Positions 33,618-44,912 of a stretch of DNA of 64,000 nucleotides are shown here, piece after piece. The notes under the pieces are model-generated. The model saw only the letters and a list, made by a program, of their open reading frames with translations. It was not told the origin of the DNA and searched no databases. The stretch comes from Rhizomucor pusillus. Its lineage: Eukaryota > Mucoromycota > Mucoromycetes > Mucorales > Lichtheimiaceae. A program made the translations under genes and the position numbers. Location: NCBI GenBank assembly GCA_900175165.2, contig FWWN02000490.1:1-64000 (forward strand). The letters run 5' to 3'. The stretch's first letter is position 1. Each line of letters opens with the position of its first letter.

Positions 33618-34649
33618 AGTAGTATGATATAGTATAGAGAAGAAGGAAAGAAGAAAAAGAAGAACAAGAATCGAAGACTGGCGAGAAGAAGAGGAACACG
33701 AAGGTATCAAAGGAGAACAGAAACAAATGTAGATGCTGCACGACCGGGATTTACTGACTTGAAGTTAGATGCATTGGATAGGGATACAAAGACCCTTACA
33801 AAGGAGTATATCCAGCGATGCACTTTGTAGGCTTATTACACACGGCAATAAATCGACGATAGGAGGTGCGCTCTTCCACCTTTGTGTCCAGAACAAGGAG
33901 TTGAAGGTTCACGTTTAATACAGATTTATATTACTTGCTTCCAGCAAAACTACAATCAAGCATCATGTTCTTCCCCACGTTTGACCTGTACAGAGTATAT
34001 CCTTTTAATATATGTACTCTTTAAAAACTTGGCTCTTGCAAGCAAGTTGGAATAACAGAGTGCAAAGACGGAGGGTAACGTGGCAACCTCATTCGGAGTT
34101 ACCTCTTGCTGATCCCTTCCAGCCGAATGCAGGCTATTTCTATTACTGCGATTGCGTTGTAGTACGTAGGCACATGCTCCCTTTGCGCATTTTCTCTTAA
34201 ACGGATATAAATGCAGGTCCTTGAATATGATGTGAGGTGGGGAAGGATAGAGGTTTTGACGCATGCCTGACGATTTCTCTGTTCTTGCTTCTTTTTAAAC
34301 CACGCTAAATGCACTGATCCGCCCATGCTGCTAGATGGTACAGAACGGCCCCTACTGCCTAAATGATGATATATACTGAGGATTGCTTTATACTCGTCGT
34401 CGCGGAGTCATCAGATTGAAGATCTCTTAGTTGTTGTCGTGCTAAAGATACCCCCCTCCTTCACTGCCCTATCAGCATGCTATCGGTTCGACTTGCCTGG
34501 GTACTTGTCACTCAGCGTGAATTCACAGGTTGGTTGTCAGTGAATTTGATGCCCCGCGGTACTTGCTTGGGTAATCAAAAATGCCAAAATTGCTTTAAAT
34601 TCACACGAAAGAGGAAACCGTGTACACTTTTCGTTACTTGGTGTCCACA
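33618..34649. other. intergenic, no gene seen
   Basis: About one kilobase between divergently transcribed genes. Short frames at 33956-34264 and 34012-34200 oppose each other and are unsupported. An A/G-rich tract (GAAGAAGGAAAGAAG) near 33640-33720 may be the leader of the membrane-protein gene. Confidence 0.4.
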
Positions 34650-36330
34650 ATGAAGGAGGAACTCGGTCAATCGACTTCTGGCATTCGTAAAGGGTAAATT
34701 TTCTTATTTCAGGAGGAGAACAACCGCCCCCTTTGTATGTTCTTTCTGGTTTGAGCTACAGCGGCTTCCTTTCCATATTTATATGCATAAACACCATTAA
34801 TCCGATTGCAAATGACAATGTCTGACTCACTGCTTCCGTTAGCCATGAGTTGAACGTGCCTGCCTTGGAGAATTACTTAGAGAAGAACGTGCCTGGTTTC
34901 AGTCGACCGTTGGAAATAAGCCAATTCAAGCTTGGTCAGTCGAACCCGACTTACCTGTTAAAGGATGGCAAGTATGTGCTGGTCGATTGAGAAGTTTTTA
35001 GAATGGCTCTAAATTCGGTGATATAGCAAGAAAAAATATGTCATGCGCAAGAAGCCTCCAGGTGCGCTCTTGTCGAAAACTGCCCATGCGGTCGAGCGGG
35101 AGTATCGCATCCTCCATGCGCTGGGCGCTTCGTCGGATGTGCCAGTTCCCAAAGTGTACACATTGTGCGAGGACAATGCTGTGATTGGCACGCCTTTCTA
35201 TGTATGTCAGAAACTACTCCAAACTGCAATAATGTGTCAGCCTCACATTGTTTCCTTCGCGCGAAACGTAGGTGATGGAGTTTTTAGAAGGCCGCATCTT
35301 CTCAGATGTTCGCATGCTGTCCTTGCCCTTTGAAGAACGTAAACTCTGGCAAGTAAAAGCAGACGTTGTGGGAGCGCGGCGTGGGTCACACACCGAGTAA
35401 AATATTAATTCTACTTGCAGCTGGTACTCTGCAATTGAAACTTTAGCCAAATTGCACAATGTTGACTATGCAGCGATCGGGCTCGGTGATTACGGCCGCA
35501 ACTCTGGGTTCTATGCGCGACAGATGAAATCACTCGGCAACCTCTCAAAGGTCCAGGGAGCCGTCAAGGACGAGGAATCCGGAAAAGTAGTAGGAGACAT
35601 CCCTCGGCTGGAAGAACTTTTTGCATGGTTCCGACGCAACCAGGTCCCCGATCAGGCGACGATTGTGCACGGTGATTACAAGGTTTGTACTCAAAGCGCG
35701 GCGGATTTAAAGTTTACTGGCTAAAGGCTCAAACACTCACTTTCTTGCCCGGCGATAGATCGATAACTTGGTAACTGCGTCTGTTTCTCGATCTGACAAA
35801 AGAAAGTTTCTGACACACACACACTAAACACTTAGATTTTCCACCCCACAGAACCGCGTGTTATTGGCGTTTTGGACTGGGAATTGTCCACTATTGGCCA
35901 TCCTCTCTCTGATCTGGCAAACCTCTTGCAACCATTTTACTTGCGCGGTGATGTGCAACTCTTTGTGGGTCTCAAGGACGTTAAGGACTTGCCCATTCCG
36001 GCTCCCGAGGAGTTGATGCAAATCTACTGCTCAAAGACCAACAGACCCTACCCCATTGAAAACTGGCTGTTTGCTGTGGCATTTTCATGCTTCCGGGTAA
36101 GATTCCGCACCCCATCCAGGTATTGCACGTAAAATTGGCACTGACGCGCCTTTTCCCCCTCTCTTCCGTTGTAGCTTTGTGTCATTCTCCAAGGCATCGC
36201 AGCGCGAGTTGCTCGAAAGCAGGCTTCGTCAGCTTCTGCCAAGGCGCACGCCGAGAGATTATTGCCGTTGTGCGAATTGACTCTTGAATTTGTAGACCAG
36301 GGCGACCTCTCACCCACTAGTAAACTCTAA
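34650..36330 (+). CDS. APH-type kinase like the ACAD10/11 N-terminus
   Basis: Aminoglycoside-phosphotransferase-fold small-molecule kinase; relatives form the N-terminal part of ACAD10/ACAD11, where they phosphorylate 4-hydroxy acyl-CoA substrates. Here the domain stands alone. Eight exons (34650-34693, 34843-34971, 35027-35201, 35272-35348, 35421-35682, 35759-35770, 35836-36096, 36175-36330) give 371 residues. Motifs: [28 protein letters not shown] (ATP-binding Lys), [17 protein letters not shown], the catalytic loop HGDYKIDNL and the metal site [17 protein letters not shown]. Exon 6 is only 12 bases and encodes IDNL of the catalytic loop. Intron 4 (35349-35420) begins GC. Confidence 0.85.
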
Positions 36331-38080
36331 GATAATATCCACATATCCCACTTTTCCAATTAAGTAAACACGCGCAAAGTCATTATCCGAATTTCAACAA
36401 TTCCCTGAAATGACAGAAAAGGAGGAGTTTGGCTTTTTTATTTTGTCACAGAAACAAGTACAGCACATGCACGCACACTTTCAAGTCAGATGATGATTGT
36501 AAAGTATATGTGTATCTATGTGTGCGTGTGCTCGCTCGCTCGCTCTCTCTCTCCGAAACACGACATTCTAGGGAGAGTTGGCAGTGTCTGGGATCTTCAT
36601 GGGACATGAGACACTAAAGTATGTAGAAGCAGATAAAAACCAGAAACCAAATTCTCTTGTTTCCCCCTTCTTGGGTACAGCCTGAGAACTGGAAAAAATA
36701 TCGTTTCTAGATCTAGTACCTGATCGGCTTTTACCCTTTAGTAATTATATCCTAACGATCACTTTGTCATTTGACAGCGCACATGAACGTAGATTAACTC
36801 TCCCTTTGGTTTGCGAGGATCTGTGCCAGGTTTCTCACTTTTATTAGCCTTAAAACATATGTGAGGTCGATTTGAATCGAAAGACGCAAGTTCACGGGTG
36901 CACAGCATGACGCTTGCACCACCGGTATTTGGATTTACGCCAGCCACTAAACAGCCGATGTCGATAGATGAGGTTGGTGTGTATTGGAACTCAAATTGCA
37001 CCAAAGAAGAATGTACATACACTTGGTTAGCTAGGATCCAAGGGAGCGGTACGCTACAGCAATGTACTTGTGATTTGAATGGTTTGATCCATGCATAGCT
37101 TTTTGCCGAGCGCAAAGGTTTGGGGGGAGGGTCAGTTTATCCCAAGTTTGCGACGAGGGAAACTCATCATCCAAAACGGAATCGAACGACCGAGAGCAGT
37201 GATCGATCATCATCATCTCTCGATCTGGCCGTTTTAATTCCGTATTAACCGATTTCGTCGATCGGTCCAAGTTTATGTACCATCAATCATATGCTAAACC
37301 ACAATTGCTTTGCTGTTGAAAGAAAAAAAGTTGGAGTACCTTTTATGTAAACATTCTGGCAAGTAGAAGGATAGCAAGCCCGGATAGTGTATTTGTATAT
37401 ATATACCTATATATACTGTACTGCGTTGTGTATGTACAACCCCGTGCATGAGGTCACGAATGCAATGACACCTTCTGATTACACGAGTGGAGAAAAGCTG
37501 GAAACTAAGGCCCATTGTTACATGGCGTGGCAGCGGATCGGTTTTTTGGAGGTGGGGGCAGCAGCGGGACATTTACTTGGACCTTTCTCGTTTTGCTTGT
37601 AGGACAAGTCGGTCGTTGTTACGATGGAGGAGAACAGCAGCACGGGCGGAGGAAATCTCGATTGCGCTTATCGCGCATCCGTATGCAACGTTCCGTTCTT
37701 ACCCCATGAGAAAGATATGATCATCTCTACTTTTCTCTTTTTCTAGCCACACCGTGGGTTGCACTGTAACCGTTTTATGGGAAAGTGCGATGGTTGGTTA
37801 CGGGGGGTGGGAAGACCAACTTTTTATGGGCAATTGTGGAGTAGGTCGATCAAGAGCTGACTCTGCCCCTCTCACACCATATTATTTTTTCTTGAACCGT
37901 ATAAATAAAGTGTGGCCCTGTACGCCAGGTCATGCAAATCTCTTTTCTCTTTTTCCTTTCTTCCCTTTTAAAGCCGCTTGACGAGCCAACTCTCTCGGCA
38001 ACAGATTCAACCTAAAAACAGCTAGTGAGATATATACATACACACGCACAGAAAAGAGCGGCACCTTCGATATTATCCAA
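36331..38080. other. intergenic; simple repeats, unplaced frames
   Basis: No gene is supported. A (GCTC)n/(CT)n simple repeat lies at about 36530-36555. A 118-codon minus frame at 36759-37115 reads protein-like but has no recognised domain or splice partner. The last 300 bases are the 5' region of the zinc-finger gene. Confidence 0.35.
37900..37907 (+). promoter_or_regulatory. candidate TATA box of the C2H2 gene
   Basis: TATAAATA occurs 174 bases upstream of the ATG at 38081, in a C+T-rich setting, with a long CT-rich leader after it. The position is plausible for a fungal promoter with a leader of about 140 bases. It is a sequence match only. Confidence 0.35.
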
Positions 38081-39206
<1,126 letters not shown>

Positions 39207-40343
39207 AGGCCATGAAAACCGACAGGCTTGCGTGCGAGTGGACCTCCTTTTAAAACAAAAAATATACTCGATCATCCAATATGTATTTGCTCACCAACAT
39301 CTAACAATGTCGCCATCGTCGTTGTCACCACCCGCGCTGCTCTTTGTTGCTATATGATTTCAGTACTGGCATACGCATACTCACACACACAACATCGCAA
39401 ACACGCAGACACGTACGCAGGCAGTGCGCATACACAACAACATGTCAGCCCTCTCTCCTTCACGCACATACCCGCAGCACATACGCACACAGATACGCTC
39501 TTTCCTCGCCATCTTCTTCTGGTCTCTGCTTTACTGTTATCTTGTAATTCCAAATCCCCGGGCCTACTTTGCTCCGTCTTGTCTTATGCAACAAACCCAG
39601 CTTATTATCCAATGCAATCACAGAATAACGAGCAAAAGCAAATAAATGATTGTACCACAACTCATGATCATTGTGTTTTTATTCTTGTTGCATTTCAAGC
39701 AGATTTTGTTGGCTGCTCGATATTTAGCAAAGTTAATCGATGGACGACGGTGTCGCTTATTAACATGGTCCAAATCTCCCAACCAAGTAGTCACCTGAAT
39801 GCTTAATTGCCTTGTGCTTGACAACGTGGACTTTGTGCCAACCCAGGATAATTGCCGCTGATGCTGAGCGTGTGTGTGCGCGCGCGAGAGCAGCAACAAT
39901 CTCAGAAGAGTGAGTATCACATTCCACAGAAATGACGCTGTGTATGCGGGGTGGGAAATTCAATGCTTTCGTGCTTAAAACAACATGGATAACAACAAAA
40001 ATATTTATCTACTAACTGAACGGCACAACTTGTTTGTCGTTGCCGAAAGAATAAGGGGGATATACAGTCAGATAGCGACATTCACGCTAAATGTACACAG
40101 CAGTGTTTTGCTCTCAAAAAGGAGGAGATAGAGCGTTGGGGAAAGATGGCCGGCGAAAAGATAACAATAGAATAAAAACTATACAATAAAAATGCCACAG
40201 GCAAAGGATACCGAGGAAATAGACAAGGACGTGGCAGTGTGGAGGTAGAGATAGTTAAGCGATGATAGGTGACATGCACAGGTACAGTGTGAGAGAGAGA
40301 GTCGATGACGACGACGACGACGGCAATGGCGGTCGAGCCCGCG
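39207..40343. other. gene-poor; CA-rich 3' flank
   Basis: Long CA/ACAC-rich tracts (39380-39500) create fortuitous frames on both strands, of up to 192 codons. They have no domain, so they are taken as 3' flank of the zinc-finger gene. A (GTGTGC)n-like and (ACG)n stretch appears near 39870-39890 and 40305-40325. Confidence 0.4.
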
Positions 40344-40482
40344 TCACTGAGAAGACGGTGGCTTCTTTGGACACATCCTACAAACAAGCACATGTTAATC
40401 GATAGTGCTTTAGTCTTGGGTCTGGCTGTAGTACTTTACATTGAGTAATGACCCTTTTGGCCACAGTGTATGCATCTTCCAT
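40344..40482 (-). CDS. 3' part of a CCHC zinc-knuckle gene
   Basis: Two minus-strand exons, 40482-40440 and 40377-40344, splice in phase over a 62-base intron (GTAAAG...TTTGTAG with a GATTAAC branch site) to give GRCIHCGQKGHYSMMCPKK and then PPSSQ with a stop. The C-x2-C-x4-H-x4-C pattern is a classic zinc knuckle, as found in Gag proteins, CNBP and other nucleic-acid-binding proteins. A CTGCTCAG acceptor precedes the upstream exon. Further 5' exons should lie in or beyond the gap at 40607-40625. It could be a small cellular gene or a retroelement Gag remnant. Confidence 0.4.
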
Positions 40483-40606
40483 CTGAGCAGTGCATACTTG
40501 GGGGGATGTGGTTTTGTTTAAAGAAGAAGAACAATAAATGAGGGAAAAAAGGATCCGTGGTAAAAGTTATGGGTCTTTATATACGATGTATCGCACGGGG
40601 GGGGGG

Positions 40607-40625
40607 NNNNNNNNNNNNNNNNNNN
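40607..40625. other. assembly gap (19 N) after a run of ten G
   Basis: Nineteen undetermined bases follow a G homopolymer at 40597-40606. The real length is unknown. It interrupts the presumed 5' side of the zinc-knuckle gene. Confidence 0.95.
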
Positions 40626-42831
40626 GCGCGAGTATGGCTGGCGATAGAAAAGGGGGGCTAGGTCTGGCAATCTCTCGATCGAACCTGGCCGCCTGCGCTT
40701 TGGGGGTGAGGGTAGCAGCAAAGACCACATGTCTTTGCTTCGTTTCACACAAATCCGCTTGGACCAGCTGCTGCGATCGGTGAAACCTTAAAAAAGTAAC
40801 TATACCAAAATTTCTGACTGCGACGTTGTCATTTGGTACATTTTCCCTTGCGGATGTTGCAGATATCGGCTGGATGATTAGAATTGGAAATTAGCAGAAC
40901 AGAAGAAGGAAAGGAACATTTTCATATTCGCAAAGCCCAACTGAGAACACTCTTCATGGTGGGAAGCTGGGGGCGAACAAGAAGAAGACGCTTATCAACT
41001 TGCACGTTGCGCGATGCTTTGGACACGTCATATTTTCACACAGGGAAGCAAATGGCCATATCGAGAGTGCGTGCGGCATCGTTTTACTCGTTTTGTTTTG
41101 ATGATCGTGTACAGATCCTAGCGCTTCTCTAACTTTGTAGCTCTGACACCATCGCGGTGGTCGGGGCAATAACTTAAATCTTATGTACTTTTGCTACTGG
41201 ACCTCCCCATGATACATGCTGCAACAAAAGCATAAAAAACGTTGGCTGCTACGAGATATGGATAAGGATGACGTGATTTCTCACCTTGTGCGCGTCGCAC
41301 AGGGTCCTCGTATAGTACATCCTGTACAAGGTAAAATTCGTAATATTCGAGCATTGTTTTGGAAAGTGCATTCGTTCCAATCAATCCTCTAGTCGCACAT
41401 GCATGGGTTACCGGCAAGCCTGGAAACATGTTCATTAGCCGTGACAATGTACCTATCAACATCGAGTCTGTTATCGTGCATGCAACCTTTCGCAATCTAT
41501 CTTTACATTTTTCCCGCTTTTCGGTCGGTCGAGAACCACGGCGGGGAACACTTATGATTGGGGGCGTTTTTCATCGCTGAAATCTCTATTGGCGCTCGTT
41601 CGGCCTTTTTTTCTCACCCCTATTGCATAGGTTGCGACCCTTCGCTCTCGCGCGACCGAGAGAGCGAGAACACGCCGTCAGCTATATCCTTCCTAGGTTC
41701 ACGATGTCAGTTAAGAGTGTCTTCCCTGCTAGATTGATGATAACCCTTTTCCCTTAATCTTCGTGCGACATCATCGGTAGCCATAACTGTTGCATGGATT
41801 AAATACAAGCATGCAAAGCATGTAAGGGACCGTCCCCTCCTAAGACATCGCGATCGGCGATCGGCCGCCGCTGGAAAAAGGATTGCTTATCAAATCATTT
41901 GTAATTATCCCATCCCATTTTTGTCCGAAGCCACGGCTGAATTGCAAAATTTAGAGTTAGCTGCACTGATCTGTTCTTCAACGATTATACGATGTGTGTC
42001 GCTCATGGTCAGTGTATATGCTCGTTTGTGAGAATCTGATGAATCATACAGCTAACGAATTTCCCCCCGGATTTCCATGCTATTTGGCGTGTTACAAGTG
42101 TCACAACGATCGCTCATTCGTCTCACGAAATCGTTGATATAGGTATATGCAATCCTTCCTGATGGGAATTTGAAGCACGGTTGCACTTGCAGACCACACA
42201 CTCATTGGGGATCTCATACTTTAAAGAATGTACGGCGTACTTTGCTTTTATACCTGAGATTGGTTAAACACCTTAATACCAGAAAGTATGCTATGTTCTT
42301 CATTCCACTGGAATTCGGCTGTGTAACTACTGCTTCCATGACAGGTCCCAAAATAATGGAATTTTTGATACAGCAATGAATCATTGCTCCCTTTCTGTCG
42401 TGCAGAACGACGATCATTCAAGACCAGACTTTGCAATTTTGGCATCGGCTAGTGCAAGTGATGATGGTTAACGATGCTATGACCTTGTTCAAGGTCTAAA
42501 CTGTTCATCGAAACTCTCGATATTCTTGACTGTTAATATCTTCGTACATCAATGGTAGTAACATCGTTCTGCTCATAAGTAGCTTCACGAATACTGCATA
42601 TATGAAAATTTTAAAAGCTGGTACAGTATAGTCTACGTCCTATTGTTGGAATTCCTTCCACGGCAAGGTGCTCATGCCTCCAATTTGATTGAAGGCGAGT
42701 GTGCAAATTGAATCTCAGAAAAGTGAGGCCGCGATGAAACCTCTTGAACAACGCAGCAAAGCTTTTGCCTATCCCGTCGCTCATTTTCGATTCTTAATTC
42801 TGTGAATTTGCCTTCGAAACAGGTTATTTGT
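40626..42831. other. gene-poor stretch, one orphan exon-like frame
   Basis: No gene is supported. A minus-strand frame at 41181-41495 reads about 70 protein-like codons (NMFPGLPVTHACATRGLIGT, then MLEYYEFYLVQDVLYEDPV) and reaches a GTGAGA donor at RRAQ, suggesting a fragment of an unknown gene. The rest, including 41600-42800, shows only short frames. SPP1 begins at 42832. Confidence 0.35.
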
Positions 42832-44757
42832 ATGCCGTTTCATAGCTCGCTTGAAAACCTTTCACGCGAGCAGCACGAAAAGCGCGAGCAGTGTCAGGAT
42901 CCACATATGGAGCGGCCGTGGAGTACCTTTCAGTCCACCATACAGCTCCCTCCCATTGCCCGCGGCAATACCCTCTTCCCAGCAGCGGCAGGACATTTTC
43001 CGCTCATAGAGGAAGGAACGGCGAAAACGTTGCCACCGCGTAAGCGAATCAGTCAAGATGGTGCGGTGTCCGTTACAAAGAAAGCACGTCTAATGGATCA
43101 ACCAGCGATGAGCTCCCAAGAAGAGAGATCGCAGCTTCCGGCACTTTTTCGCAACGATGCAAGTGCAATGACAATGGTAGATCCTTACAAGAAACCACCA
43201 CCGCCTCCTCCTCCTCAGCACTGGATATCAATGGATAACCCGCACATGGTGTCGGTGCCACGACCACCACCACCGCCGTCGAACGGTCCCGCAGGAACAT
43301 TTGGTGTCTTGAAAGAGGATGGACAAATGCGAAGTAACGTAAGTCAGCAATATTAACTCGAGAGGGAAGCGTTGCATGTAGCTTACTGGTTAAAAATAGG
43401 GACAAATTTCTACCCTATTTATCGAAGAAAAGCCTCCATTTACGTCGGTTACACACAGGGCATCATGGATGCAAGAGGAGATGGTAAAAAGAAATCACAA
43501 TTCAATACTTCTAGTCAGAGCTATACTCACTACTGTGAAATAGCAACCCGTGAAACGAAACAAGCGTGGAAGACCGCCGTCGTCTGCTAAGCAAGATGCA
43601 TCTTTGCGAAAAAGCGATATACCTATGCCCCGGCCTATTTTAAACAGTCCTCCCGCCATGCCATCCGTACCATCATCGCTTTCCGCTAATGTTTCCGAAT
43701 CAACACCGCCCAAGAAAGCCTCTACGGATTCAGCTTCCAGCAGACAGTCGACACCGACGAAGCAAAAGAAACGACGGACGGCTTTCAAAAAGGAGCCTAA
43801 AGAGCAGCTCTATTGTATATGCAGACAGCCTTATGACCGGTCCAAGTTTATGATTGCATGTGATAGATGCGATCAGTGGTTCCACGGTGACTGTGTTGGC
43901 ATCAGTGACAAGGAAGGGGAGTTCATTGATTATTACTATTGCCCGGACTGTGCAAAAGGTAAGTTTGTCGCCGTGTGCTTCGAGGTTATACGTTACTTAT
44001 AAGGATACATGCAGTGGAATTCAAGTCAAAAGCGTGGAAACCTCCATGTGCCAATCCCAATTGCCAAAAGCCAGCTCGCATATCTCATCACGGTTACGAG
44101 TCGAGGTACTGCAGCAATGAATGCGGAATGCAAGTAGCACGAGCACGAGTGCAACTCGCAGAGATCAAACGCCGCGAAGCCAAACCGGACAGCGAGTCAT
44201 ATACGGATGTCATCAACATGCAGCGAGCGAAAAGAAACAGGTCTCGTTCCTTATCCGACAAAGACGATATGGCAGAACTGGAGAAAGTACGCAATTGCAA
44301 AGCACGAACAAAGGCTCAGGTCGCAATGGTTGAAAAGAAGCTGGAATTCCTCGGCTATCTCTTATACCAATTGGATGAACGACGTGCAGCACCGGAAAGC
44401 AATCTATGCGGTTTCGATTCTCGGCTTGTGTGGGATGATTACACGTGGGAAAAAGTAGAAAGGATTGTCGAGTCTGATGACGGGAGCGGCCTGGAGGTTA
44501 TATTTGTCGATGGTCATAATTTGACGGATGAAGAACGCAATTTTAACGTGTGCAGTGAAGCACGGAAGAAATGTCACAAGCACGCAGACTGGGAGAGGAT
44601 AAAGCTAGCAGAAATCGAGCACGATCGAGCGTTCTTGTTTGGCACGCTTGAGCGTCTTCAGGAAGAACGTAACCAGATCAAGGCACGATTCAAGCGACGC
44701 AGAGAGGAAAATGACAAGCTGGACTGGCTGGCCAATGCAACCACTTCAACAAGTTAA
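42832..44757 (+). CDS. SPP1: Spp1/CXXC1-like PHD protein of the Set1 (COMPASS) complex
   Basis: PHD-finger subunit that reads H3K4 methylation and supports Set1 methyltransferase. Exons 42832-43338, 43400-43483, 43544-43958 and 44015-44757 join to 582 residues. The N-terminal third is low complexity with two proline runs (PPPPPPP) and basic patches. An AT-hook-like KRGRPPS follows. The PHD finger starts LYCICRQPYDRSKFMIACD and runs to YYYCPDCAK. The C-terminal domain has a Cys-rich CANPNCQKPARISHHGYESR then YCSNECGMQVA, typical of CXXC1/Spp1, and a long helical tail ending LDWLANATTSTS. There is no CXXC domain, as usual in fungi. The preceding GTG frame at 42802 is not used; the ATG at 42832 fits. 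KEX2 starts 155 bases downstream. Confidence 0.85.
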
Positions 44758-44912
44758 CTCCGTTATTATACACACCCCCTCCTTTCTTCCCTTACGGCTC
44801 GTTTAGCTGACTTTGTACATATTCTACGTTTACCCTCACTCTTTCCGATCTTTTACTAGTACAACATTGTCATTTGAAAAGTGTTTTCTGCTTAATACCA
44901 AAATTGTGCATA

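Noticed and set aside
36524..36560. Possible CRISPR-like or structured array
   Set aside because: It is a simple GCTC/CT repeat with no spacers; no CRISPR array exists in the window.
39228..39806. Plus-strand ORF of 192 codons
   Set aside because: Falls in CA-rich 3' flank, is His/Thr-rich low complexity and has no intron or domain.
42802..42831. Upstream extension of SPP1 to 42802
   Set aside because: It begins with GTG, not ATG, and adds no family-like residues; the ATG at 42832 is sufficient.
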